Shown here in pieces: positions 1 to 6,700 of a DNA stretch of 7,982 nucleotides. Both the position numbers and the translations under genes were made by a program. The DNA comes from Planctomycetota bacterium. GTDB taxonomy: Bacteria; Planctomycetota; Planctomycetia; Pirellulales; Thermoguttaceae. Location: positions 1 to 7,982 of the forward strand of contig JAHIKV010000355.1 in NCBI GenBank assembly GCA_018897395.1, given 5' to 3'. Numbering within the stretch: the first letter of the stretch is position 1; every line of letters begins with the position of its first letter. A model generated the notes under the pieces. That model worked only from the letters and a program-made list of their open reading frames with translations, had not been told where the DNA came from and searched no databases.

Positions 1-519
1 ACGAGGGTTATTGAGGCCGTCGATTATGGTCCTCTCCAGATCGCTTACTTCGACCCTCTCGGTGCCGGTAGCCCACTCGCCGGTAGTCCCCCACATTCTG
101 GATGGCCCCAGACATACGAAGTGAAAGGTGGCTCCAAGGGCCAACGTGTCCTTCTTCCTCTGGGGAGTGCTGACGAAAACGGTAGATACCGGCTGCGTAG
201 TCATCCGGTGGATTTCCATGGCGCTGTAGTGCGAGATGTAGTACGGGCGGGGCTGTACCAAATACTTGGCGATCACGTACCAGTTCTCCGAGACCTCCGC
301 CTTCTCGCCCGCGGACAGCGGCACGACCAGGTACCGCCCCCGGCTCAACCCGATGATCCACTTCCTCTTGACAAGGTCACTCATCAGTTTGCGGGTAGCC
401 GCATCGTTGCTCTTCAAGATCCCGACGGCGTCCTGGAAGGAAAAGACGTTCCTGTCGTTCTCCGCCAACGCGATAAGCAGCCTGGAGCTTGATCTGCCAA
501 GTGACTTGGATCGATCCAT
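1..519 (-). CDS. abiEi: AbiEi-family antitoxin / transcriptional repressor, 3' end beyond the window
   Basis: Partial gene: the frame is open for 173 residues and runs off the left edge. The protein matches the AbiEi antitoxin pattern. An N-terminal winged-helix region (about residues 10-67) ends in SRGRYLVVPLSAGEK. A middle segment follows with YYISHYSAMEIHRMT (93-107), then a beta-rich part ending in VSDLERTIIDGLNNPR, the family's conserved 'D.E+T+.D.L' element. In the family, AbiEi represses the abiE promoter and counteracts the AbiEii nucleotidyltransferase toxin; the toxin gene would be expected just beyond position 1. An in-frame ATG at 534 gives five more residues. I prefer 519 because GGAG (529-532) sits 9 bases upstream of it, while the 534 ATG has no clear ribosome site. 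A promoter is visible upstream. This is a different subfamily from the second abiEi at 6760; the sequences are plainly not recent duplicates. Confidence 0.85.
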   Translation of the reverse strand, partial: MDRSKSLGRSSSRLLIALAENDRNVFSFQDAVGILKSNDAATRKLMSDLVKRKWIIGLSRGRYLVVPLSAGEKAEVSENWYVIAKYLVQPRPYYISHYSAMEIHRMTTQPVSTVFVSTPQRKKDTLALGATFHFVCLGPSRMWGTTGEWATGTERVEVSDLERTIIDGLNNPR

Positions 520-560
520 ATCTTTATACTCCATGTAAATAATGTTACCTATTAACTCAC

Positions 561-589
561 ATTATCCACAATAACTATAAACTTTTCAA
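561..589 (-). promoter_or_regulatory. sigma70-type promoter for the left abiEi gene
   Basis: On the minus strand TTGAAA (584-589) and GATAAT (561-566) are separated by exactly 17 bases. This is close to the bacterial consensus and lies about 40 bases upstream of the preferred start codon. Just upstream are an 8-base palindrome GACCGGTC (593-600) and a GC-rich hairpin (596-610), which are possible operator sites, since AbiEi proteins regulate their own promoter. The promoter match is seen directly; autoregulation is inferred from the family. Confidence 0.6.
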
Positions 590-629
590 GTGGACCGGTC
601 CCCGAGGGGCCGCCTGCGTGCTTCTCACC

Positions 630-681
630 TGAGCGCACGATAAGAGACGTTGCCGCGCTCAAATAACCACAATCGGCAACG
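630..681 (+). other. Interleaved inverted repeats, possible H-type RNA pseudoknot
   Basis: Two perfect inverted repeats overlap in the order needed for a pseudoknot. Stem 1 is TGAGCGC (630-636) with GCGCTCA (655-661). Stem 2 is CGTTGCCG (648-655) with CGGCAACG (674-681). Base 655 is shared, so the stems could stack directly. The first loop is 11 bases (637-647). The last loop (662-673) is A-rich, AATAACCACAAT, as is common where it crosses a minor groove. Read as DNA, the same repeats could be protein-binding sites. No transcript is known and the strand is a guess. Confidence 0.3.
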
Positions 682-1080
682 CGGAGGATTGTCTCCCAGG
701 CATATTACTGATGCAAGATAAGCAGCTTCAAAACCGCAGCGTTCACTCTCGACATCTACTCTCATCTCCTCGCGGAGAACCTGGGGCCAGCGGCCATGAA
801 AGCTAATTCCTTGTTCTCGGCGTAAGCCTATGTGTGTGACAGTTGGAATAGGCAGCTAGGACTACACCCCAGCGTCAACTATCCCCTGAGTTCCAACTAT
901 AACCACGGTTGCGGTCTACCTCTCATTCACCCCAACCACCCAGTTGTAACGTCCACAACATTATCGCCCTCATCGAGGAAGGCGCCCTTTGGTTAGTATG
1001 ACCTATCAAGAACTGATGGTTATCGTGTTGTTCATGAGTCGTAATGTGCTTATAGGGAGACGGCAACTTCTGCACTATAG

Positions 1081-2271
1081 TCACGAGCGTCTTCCTGGTA
1101 ATAACTGAATTGTTTTACCACAATGGGGACACACCATAGAAACCCTGCTCTTGTGCACAACACGCTCGCCGCAATGGGGGCAACTCGTCTGAAGCAATGC
1201 TGAAATGAGATACGCGTTATCTTCCGTCCACCTTGCAAACATGGACCCTGGGTAAGCCATCGTTCTGTGAAAAGCCCTGAAGAACACCGGGTACACCCTC
1301 TCACATTCGATCTCATTGCTTATACCACCATACTTGATGAAGCCGAACGTCTCGTTACGATCCGAAAAAGCCAGGTTCAGTGTCTCGAAAAAAGCCTCGT
1401 TGTCCAGCAGCGGATGCAAGCGATCGGCCAGGATGAAGCCCGTCACGCTGCTTGCCCCACTGATTCGGCGCTCATTTACACGTTGTTTCTCTTCTTCGTA
1501 CCCGAAGATCCCCAACTGGATGTCGCGGACTACATGTGCATAGAAAAGCAGTTCAGAGATGGAACCGACCTTGCGGTTCCCAGGCTTCTTAAGCTCGAAG
1601 AGCGCAACACCCTTGCTCTCGTCTACCGCACCAAGGTCAACCTTCCCGCCAGCACCCGGGAAAACCCTGCTGCTTTTAGAAACCTCTTCCGCGAAGACGC
1701 CTACCGGTATCTGTTTCATGATATCTGCATGCCAACCAATGCAATCCAGCAACCTTTGAGGCCTGAGGAAGAAATGATTCTCCAGCTCGTTCTCAGTTAG
1801 TTCTGAAAGCTCCCTTGCGACATCATCGTCCTCGACCTCTTTTCTCTTCCCGGGAACATTGACCAGAAAGTATCCTGGCGCTTCCCTGGGCGTCCCACCC
1901 GGCTCAAGGACAAGCGAATCGTTAAGGTACTCCTTGCAATCGTCGGCAACACTGAACCAATCAACAGCCTCATTGAAACGAATCATCCGATACAGGAATC
2001 TCTGGTAGTCCCGATCCTCGACGTCCTTCGCCGGTGTCCAGGATATAAATACCTCACAACCGAGCCATGTTTTCAGGGCAAGCGCCCAGCCCTCGAATGA
2101 CGATGAGTCAGTCTGAAGGTTGCCGCAAGCAAGATCAGCGGACATGTAGATGCTGCAACTGTCACCTTCCATCATGAAATGGACCCGGCTTGGAAGTCTT
2201 ATAGCTGGACTGCAAGAAGTCTTCAACCTGGCAAGGACCGCCTTGTTGTCGTATTTCTTGTTAGAGCCCAA
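1081..2271 (-). CDS. PD-(D/E)XK nuclease-like protein with C-terminal zinc ribbon
   Basis: No named family recognised. Numbered from the preferred TTG start (396 aa), the first ~150 residues have no motif I know. A nuclease core follows: an acidic helix with ELENHFFLRP (about 161-170), then GGKVDLGAV with Asp212, and ALFELKKPG with Glu226 and Lys228. This D-x13-E-x-K spacing on adjacent strands, after a helix beginning 'E..LE', resembles NucS/DUF91 and RecB-type PD-(D/E)XK domains, so divalent-metal DNA cleavage is the likely activity. The C-terminus has a four-cysteine zinc ribbon, CPHCG (364 on) and CPHCG (381 on), probably for nucleic-acid binding. The start follows a strong AAAGGGG site; an in-frame upstream TTG at 2295 lacks one. 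The gene begins 30 bases after the beta-CASP gene stops on the same strand, so they are probably co-transcribed and may form one system. Confidence 0.75.
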   Translation of the reverse strand: MGSNKKYDNKAVLARLKTSCSPAIRLPSRVHFMMEGDSCSIYMSADLACGNLQTDSSSFEGWALALKTWLGCEVFISWTPAKDVEDRDYQRFLYRMIRFNEAVDWFSVADDCKEYLNDSLVLEPGGTPREAPGYFLVNVPGKRKEVEDDDVARELSELTENELENHFFLRPQRLLDCIGWHADIMKQIPVGVFAEEVSKSSRVFPGAGGKVDLGAVDESKGVALFELKKPGNRKVGSISELLFYAHVVRDIQLGIFGYEEEKQRVNERRISGASSVTGFILADRLHPLLDNEAFFETLNLAFSDRNETFGFIKYGGISNEIECERVYPVFFRAFHRTMAYPGSMFARWTEDNAYLISALLQTSCPHCGERVVHKSRVSMVCPHCGKTIQLLPGRRS

Positions 2272-2278
2272 TTCACAA

Positions 2279-2285
2279 CCCCTTT
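2279..2285 (-). promoter_or_regulatory. Shine-Dalgarno site that fixes a TTG start
   Basis: AAAGGGG on the minus strand lies 7 bases before the TTG at 2269-2271, in the gap after the beta-CASP gene's stop codon. It supports starting the downstream nuclease here rather than at the TTG at 2295. Confidence 0.7.
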
Positions 2286-2301
2286 CTGTTATCAATTCTG
2301 A

Positions 2302-3600
2302 CTAGACTACGAGTTCCTGCCCATCCTCCAGGACAATCACGTTATCGAAGTGCTGCTCGAACTCGCCCGGATACTCGGTGTGTATGGGAATAAGCATCTT
2401 TGGACCTAGTGCGTGGGCAAACCGCTTGAGATCCTCCAGCACGGCGTGCCCGCTGGTGTGAGCGTAGATGAAGTTCACACGAGGATCTTCTCGTAGCTTG
2501 TTCAGCTCCTCAACTCCGTACATTCGCTGGCCCTCTTCCTCCAGGTAGCCCAGCCACTGGGAGTAGATGATGTTTACCGGTTCATCGCTTATATATCTAC
2601 TAATCAACCTTGCCCCGGAAACCCGTATCACCTGCAGGTACTCCTCCGGGGAGGACTTGAGCGCCTCGGGCAGCACCCTCTGCTCCGATCTAAACAGGTC
2701 CTCCTTGAAATCTCCGAAGAACTCCGGGTTCTCCTTTACGACCTTGTACTGGCTGTGCGGCACGATTACCTTAACCTCGTCCCAGAACATGTTAGGCACG
2801 CTCTCCGACACCAGCTTCATCTGCTCCAGGACCCATGCCGTATAGACGTCGACGACAAGCGTTTTGCCTGTTCTCTTGCAAGCCCTGAAAGCAGAGACGA
2901 TACGGTCGATATTCTGGGATGAGCACACCAGGAAAGACGCGTTTCGCCCGCGCTCCAGCGTCTCGACCATTACTTCTTCGACGGCGGACTCGTCAGGAAA
3001 CCCGCCATCTGAACGTTGGAGCATCGTTCCTTCCATGAGAAGCACGTCTATGTCGGATAGAGGTTCCTGTATCAACCTCTCGAAGAGCACTCCTTTTCTC
3101 CCGTGCGCCCTGAAATCGCCGCTGTAGAACAGGCGCGCCCCGCCCGCCTCCACCAGGAACGCGAAAGAGTTGGGCGCGGAGTGATCTACAAGATACGGCG
3201 TAACCGTGAACGGACTGACCTCGAACGGCACCCACGGCCCGAAGAAGCGGAAGTTCTTCTTGAGTGTCTGCAAGTGCCTGAAAACACGAGTAGCGTTTAT
3301 AAGGTCCATAGACAGTTCGCTTATGTAGACCGGGATGCCCTCGTCAAGGTCCTCAAGTAACCCGTAATGATCCTGGTGAGAGTGGCTCACCAGAACCGCA
3401 TCGGGTTTCAAGTCACGGACATCCACCGGCTCAGAGCCTTCTTTCAACGGCATGCCAAGGTCAAGAAGTATCCTGCTGCCGTTCTCGTAGAGCTCGATAC
3501 AGGTCCCGCCAATCTCGCTTGTTCCCTTATGTACTATCAGTTGCAGCGTTTTCCCCTTCAGAGTTGCATCTCCAAGTCTGTCGTGTCTCAATAGTATCAT
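2302..3600 (-). CDS. RNase J-like beta-CASP metallo-beta-lactamase-fold protein
   Basis: 432 aa from the ATG at 3600. The metallo-beta-lactamase core shows HSHQDH (73-78), His140 and SGDFR with Asp162, the usual two-zinc ligands. The beta-CASP hallmarks follow: acidic MEGT (189-192), TSGHA (382-386) and PIHTEYP (405-411), matching motifs A, B and C of RNase J. Catalytic residues look complete, so a cytoplasmic RNA (or DNA) hydrolase is likely. It lacks the extra C-terminal domain of housekeeping RNase J (about 550 aa) and its setting is not housekeeping. It is the first gene of a pair with the zinc-ribbon nuclease. Start is uncertain: the 3600 ATG has no ribosome site, while AAGGGG (3553-3558) lies 6 bases before an in-frame CTG (3544-3546), just ahead of the conserved LIVHKGTSEIGGT. 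That shorter form (414 aa) may be the true product. Confidence 0.85.
   Translation of the reverse strand: MILLRHDRLGDATLKGKTLQLIVHKGTSEIGGTCIELYENGSRILLDLGMPLKEGSEPVDVRDLKPDAVLVSHSHQDHYGLLEDLDEGIPVYISELSMDLINATRVFRHLQTLKKNFRFFGPWVPFEVSPFTVTPYLVDHSAPNSFAFLVEAGGARLFYSGDFRAHGRKGVLFERLIQEPLSDIDVLLMEGTMLQRSDGGFPDESAVEEVMVETLERGRNASFLVCSSQNIDRIVSAFRACKRTGKTLVVDVYTAWVLEQMKLVSESVPNMFWDEVKVIVPHSQYKVVKENPEFFGDFKEDLFRSEQRVLPEALKSSPEEYLQVIRVSGARLISRYISDEPVNIIYSQWLGYLEEEGQRMYGVEELNKLREDPRVNFIYAHTSGHAVLEDLKRFAHALGPKMLIPIHTEYPGEFEQHFDNVIVLEDGQELVV
3553..3558 (-). promoter_or_regulatory. Shine-Dalgarno-like site pointing to a possible CTG start
   Basis: AAGGGG on the minus strand lies 6 bases before an in-frame CTG at 3544-3546, inside the longest reading frame of the beta-CASP gene. 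The upstream ATG at 3598-3600 has no such site, and the conserved fold begins right after the CTG. CTG starts are rare in bacteria, so this is only suggestive. Confidence 0.35.
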
Positions 3601-3661
3601 CGTGCTGTGACATTGATCGTGCGGGAACTACGGTTCAGGCAAACAGAAGGGGAGGAATCAG

Positions 3662-4366
3662 ATGGCCACACTTGATATAAACGAGCTTGAAGCATGCATT
3701 AACTCACTTGGAAAGAAATTCTTAATGTATCCCTACAATTTCTTCACAGAAACCGATGCGCACGCTTTTCTTTTCTACTACATGTTCCGTTATTCGACGC
3801 GGGCCTTTAAAATTCCGCATTCATGCAAGAAACAAGGCAAGACCGTCCTTATCCATCGGGAATATCCCACGGTTTCCAAATTCAAGAGGAAGCCGAAAAT
3901 GGTTCGCGATCCCGGTGGAACACGCGGACACTATGACCTTGCGGTGCTTAATCCCGAATTCATGGAAGTACACACGATACCTCAGATAATGATGGCAAAA
4001 TTCAACGATATTGACTTGGGGAATCCAATCAACCTATTCGCCGCTATTGAGTTCAAATTTATTAAGTCGTCCCTGACTCCGGGAATGCGCCGTGAGATTG
4101 GCAATGACATCATAAAGCTATCGTGGGCACTGGAGCCCTTTAATAATCTATGGCCAAGGCAAAGCATTAATGCGTATGCTTTAGTCTTCAATCGGTCTCA
4201 GCCAGATGAATCGTTTCAAAACGAGCTTCGCATGCTGGCAGGCAAACATCCCCAAGTAAGAGTTCTGTATATCGAGTCGGTCCCTGGAAAGGAAAAGCAT
4301 TCTGTCGTCAAGTACCTGAACGACTGGACCAACAAGATCAACTCAAAGAGGATTCGCGATAAGTGA
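3662..4366 (+). CDS. Small PD-(D/E)XK nuclease-like protein, unrecognised family
   Basis: 234 aa, starting at an ATG behind a clear GGGGAGGA ribosome site. I do not recognise the family, but a PD-(D/E)XK pattern is visible: Glu30 in a helix (FFTETDAHAF), HREYPT (65-70), GHYDLAVLN with Asp92, and AAIEFKF with Glu130 and Lys132. The 37 residues between Asp92 and Glu130 imply an insert in the core. The C-terminal part alternates strands and helices (INAYALVFN, VRVLYIES) and ends basic (KINSKRIRDK). No transmembrane segment is seen. It is divergent from the beta-CASP gene by 61 bases, so the two may share regulation. Base use differs: two 60-base stretches I counted are 38% and 42% GC, against 63% in one stretch of the helicase gene, suggesting separate acquisition. 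Nuclease activity is inferred. Confidence 0.65.
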   Translation: MATLDINELEACINSLGKKFLMYPYNFFTETDAHAFLFYYMFRYSTRAFKIPHSCKKQGKTVLIHREYPTVSKFKRKPKMVRDPGGTRGHYDLAVLNPEFMEVHTIPQIMMAKFNDIDLGNPINLFAAIEFKFIKSSLTPGMRREIGNDIIKLSWALEPFNNLWPRQSINAYALVFNRSQPDESFQNELRMLAGKHPQVRVLYIESVPGKEKHSVVKYLNDWTNKINSKRIRDK

Positions 4367-4461
4367 CGCTGTCGACCCAATGTTCAAGTCGAATACCTGT
4401 CAATAGGACTGTTAAGTAGTGACCTATCTTCCTGCATATTTTGATACATCAGTAAGAGGAA

Positions 4462-4492
4462 GGGGATTCTATCCCCCAGAGCCCGAAGGCTC
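4462..4492 (-). terminator. Tandem hairpin terminator after the nuclease-helicase gene
   Basis: Read on the minus strand, GAGCC-TTCG-GGCTC (4492-4479) forms a hairpin with a cUUCGg tetraloop, 12 bases after the helicase stop codon. Two bases later GGGGAT-AGA-ATCCCC (4476-4462) forms a second perfect hairpin followed by the pyrimidine run TTCCTCTT. Both are symmetrical, so they may also end transcription arriving from the convergent plus-strand gene that stops at 4366. Confidence 0.6.
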
Positions 4493-4504
4493 AATGTGCG
4501 CCAT

Positions 4505-6439
4505 CTATGTGTCTATTTCCTTGAAGCCAGTTGCCACCAGGTAGTCGTACGTTTCATCTAACTCGTTCAAGGGCGGTACGAAAACCACCGTTGCGTCCCT
4601 GCCTCTAGTCATCAGTACTCGATAGGCATTAATCCTGAGCTGGTAGGGATCTCCAACATGCGCGCTCTTTTGATAGCCTCGCGCTTTCCTATTGCTCCAC
4701 CTGCCATCTTCCATCATGAGATCGGTTCCCCAGGCAAGGAGCACGGCGTCAAGCTCAAGGCCCTGTGCGCCGAATTCCGTGACGACCTCCGCTAATCGCC
4801 GGCAGGAGTTGGGGCTATCCTCGGGGTCACCATACCAGGGCCCGAACCTCATTCTCTTGGTTGACTGGAAGTCGTTTGGAACGCCGAAACGAACCAGGTC
4901 TTTGTCTTTTGCCGAGGCGACCATCCCGAAACGTTTCTCTGGGCATTCCGCGTATCTATCCCTGAGGTATCTCTTTGCCACGTCGAGATCTCTGGCAATA
5001 CGAAGATGGTAACCCTGATGTTCGAGCATTCCTGCCGTCTGGAGAGAGTACCTGATTGGCTTGTTCTCAAGAACCGAGGCGATAAAATCGTGAAGGTCTG
5101 TTGCGAGATGAAACCTTATCTCAGTATCCAAAGAGAGCTGGCGGTTGACAGTTCTTCTCACTTCACTTCCTGAGAAGATATCCGCGACCTCAGGCGGGCA
5201 GTGTACTTCCCAATCCGCAGGGTTGCTGCACCCCTCTATGGCGTGCCGCCACTGTACTAGCCCCGCCTCTTCGCCAACATGGATTTCCTGACCACCTCCT
5301 ATCAGCCCTACCACAACGCACCACTCGGGAATTCTCTCGGCAAACTCGATGAAATGCTCCGGTTCAGATTTGCCCGCCTCGAAGCCAGCCGTCCCTTTGT
5401 GTGTCGCGCTTACCTTCTCCGCATCAAACGCACGTTGCGCCTCGTCAAAGATCAGAACGTGTTCTGATGGGACAAGATCTTTCTTTCCAGAGTACCTCTT
5501 CACGTAGTCCCTAACTCCACGGACGAACGCCTTACCGCCACCGCCAGCTTCTCGCAGTTCATACTGAAGTACTTGAACGAGAGGTCCGTTGCCGGACAGG
5601 TACACTGCAGGTGCTGAAGCTGTTCCATTCTCACGGGGTATAGCTAGGTCATCCAGGAAATGGGCGTGGGCTATCCTGAGCCCTACGAGCGTCTTCCCAG
5701 AACCTGGAACACCGGTAAGGAGTACAAGACGACGTTCCTTCTTTGCCGCTGCCTCGTGGATTACGCCGGATATGCAGTCAACAGCCGGGTCCGTTGCCGC
5801 CCTGGCTCGATGAATAGGTCGTATCCTACCCGTTTGAAACAGTTCTCTTGCCGCTTGAACAAGCGTTGGAAGAGGCCTGTAAGATGATTCGGCCAGGAAC
5901 TGCTGCGGGGAAAGTGGCGGTGACTTCGGGTCCTTCTCAATATCCATAATCAGGGCATCGAGCGCGTCCGGCCCCGCAATGTGCACGCCAACCTGTTCCC
6001 CGAGGTAGCCCTGTGCTCTCGTCGGAACAACAACCGCGAGTACCGGTCTCTCTGCGCACTCCGAGTGGTAGCATCGAAGGTCACGGGCGTAGGCGGAAAC
6101 CTGATCGATATCCGCCTGGGAAGGGGAATCCTTGCCCTTTAGCTCAAGAACAACAACGGCGCCTCTTGCCAGCAGGATTACGTCGGCACGCCGGGACTCC
6201 ATGGGCAACTCATATTCCAACACCGCCCAGTACTCCCTGGCGTATTCGTCCAGCTCCAACACTTCCCGAACTTCGTCCTGGAGCTCGGGGATTGACTCGT
6301 CCCATGCCCTGATCTGGGAACCGCTGACAACCCTTACGAACTCTTCGAGCTTGATTCGTACTACGCGGGCTGGCGTATCGCGGAATTCAGGGAAGTTTGA
6401 ATCCCAGCCGTGTCGTGCTATTTCAAGGTCATCAACCAA
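4505..6439 (-). CDS. PD-(D/E)XK nuclease fused to DUF2075-type DNA/RNA helicase
   Basis: 644 aa, probably a stand-alone defence effector or DNA-processing enzyme. The N-terminal domain (about 1-150) carries a PD-(D/E)XK core: EYELP (75-79), RRADVILL with Asp86, and VLELKGK with Glu99 and Lys101. The C-terminal part is a superfamily-1 helicase of the DUF2075 (Schlafen group 3-like) kind: Walker A GVPGSGKT (243-250), Walker B LIFDEAQR (329-336), a GGGQEIHVGEEAG sensor region (381-393), EFGAQGLELD (555-564) and motif VI RVLMTRGRDATVVFVP (607-622). All key residues are present, so it looks intact and able to hydrolyse ATP. The start is TTG, 6 bases after AAAGGG (6446-6451). It is monocistronic, with a terminator just downstream and no methyltransferase or specificity subunit nearby, which argues against a restriction-modification enzyme. 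Antiphage function is inferred from family and setting. Confidence 0.85.
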   Translation of the reverse strand: MVDDLEIARHGWDSNFPEFRDTPARVVRIKLEEFVRVVSGSQIRAWDESIPELQDEVREVLELDEYAREYWAVLEYELPMESRRADVILLARGAVVVLELKGKDSPSQADIDQVSAYARDLRCYHSECAERPVLAVVVPTRAQGYLGEQVGVHIAGPDALDALIMDIEKDPKSPPLSPQQFLAESSYRPLPTLVQAARELFQTGRIRPIHRARAATDPAVDCISGVIHEAAAKKERRLVLLTGVPGSGKTLVGLRIAHAHFLDDLAIPRENGTASAPAVYLSGNGPLVQVLQYELREAGGGGKAFVRGVRDYVKRYSGKKDLVPSEHVLIFDEAQRAFDAEKVSATHKGTAGFEAGKSEPEHFIEFAERIPEWCVVVGLIGGGQEIHVGEEAGLVQWRHAIEGCSNPADWEVHCPPEVADIFSGSEVRRTVNRQLSLDTEIRFHLATDLHDFIASVLENKPIRYSLQTAGMLEHQGYHLRIARDLDVAKRYLRDRYAECPEKRFGMVASAKDKDLVRFGVPNDFQSTKRMRFGPWYGDPEDSPNSCRRLAEVVTEFGAQGLELDAVLLAWGTDLMMEDGRWSNRKARGYQKSAHVGDPYQLRINAYRVLMTRGRDATVVFVPPLNELDETYDYLVATGFKEIDT

Positions 6440-6445
6440 TTGATA

Positions 6446-6451
6446 CCCTTT
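6446..6451 (-). promoter_or_regulatory. Shine-Dalgarno site that fixes the helicase TTG start
   Basis: AAAGGG on the minus strand lies 6 bases before the TTG at 6437-6439. No ATG lies in frame nearby, and the conserved N-terminal sequence begins within a few residues of this start. Confidence 0.65.
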
Positions 6452-6545
6452 GACAGTATCGCCGCTTTACTCTCAAGCAGCCGCTCAGCCGCAAAGCTTT
6501 CCTGACAATCATCTTATAAAGGGAGTTTCAATTCCAGCCCATAGG

Positions 6546-6571
6546 AAAAGCAAAGGGGTTAAGGCCCCTCT
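6546..6571 (-). terminator. Terminator-like hairpin upstream of the helicase gene
   Basis: On the minus strand AGAGGGG-CCTTAA-CCCCTTT forms a 7-base-pair stem with one G-T pair (6571-6552), followed by GCTTTT (6551-6546). The U-rich tail is only on this strand. No gene upstream on the minus strand needs it, so it may be an attenuator in a long helicase leader, the end of a small RNA, or a barrier to antisense transcription. Confidence 0.4.
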
Positions 6572-6700
6572 AGGTCGTGAAGGCTCGACGGCTTTCAAGA
6601 CTTCTGTACCACCTTTTAACCCATTTGAATAAGTTGCCAGCTCTTGTTCGCTATAAGAGACATTATCGATCTCAAGACTCAGTCACTACACTCTGTTACA

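Larger units (their letters stand above)
535..1080. other. Long intergenic region, no convincing gene
   Basis: About 545 bases separate the left abiEi start from the end of the zinc-ribbon nuclease gene. I see no tRNA, rRNA or insertion sequence, and no ORF with a good ribosome site. The left end holds the abiEi promoter and GC-rich palindromes. At 630-681 two inverted repeats interleave (separate entry). CGGCAAC or its complement occurs three times (649-655, 674-680, 1061-1067). Smaller hairpins include TCTCC/GGAGA with loop TCGC (near 766-779), GGCC/GGCC (near 785-795) and GTTGT/ACAAC (943-959). I find no U-tailed terminator after the nuclease gene ending at 1081. The region could hold an untranslated RNA or decayed gene fragments. 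Confidence 0.5.

Noticed and set aside
593..610. GC-rich hairpin with CCCC/GGGG as a terminator
   Set aside because: It has no U-rich tail on either strand and is better described as a palindrome near the abiEi promoter.
625..765. 46-codon minus-strand ORF, open upstream to about 860, reading MRVDVESERCG at its ATG
   Set aside because: Composition is passable, but GGAG abuts the ATG directly, no family is recognisable, and an open stretch of this length is expected by chance. It also overlaps the inverted repeats at 630-681.
1267..1800. 177-codon plus-strand ORF antisense to the zinc-ribbon nuclease
   Set aside because: The opposite strand carries clear nuclease and zinc-ribbon motifs; this frame is its shadow and shows no motif.
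3598..3664. Promoters in the 61-base divergent gap
   Set aside because: Only isolated -10-like pieces (TACTAT on the minus strand, TAGTAT on the plus strand) were seen without a matching -35, so no promoter is annotated.
4462..6590. Loosely similar elements (GGGG-hairpin followed by GAAGGCTC) at 4462-4492 and 6555-6585 on either side of the helicase gene, suggesting repeats bounding a mobile cassette
   Set aside because: The match is only short GC-rich blocks shared by terminator hairpins, with different spacing and no target duplication.
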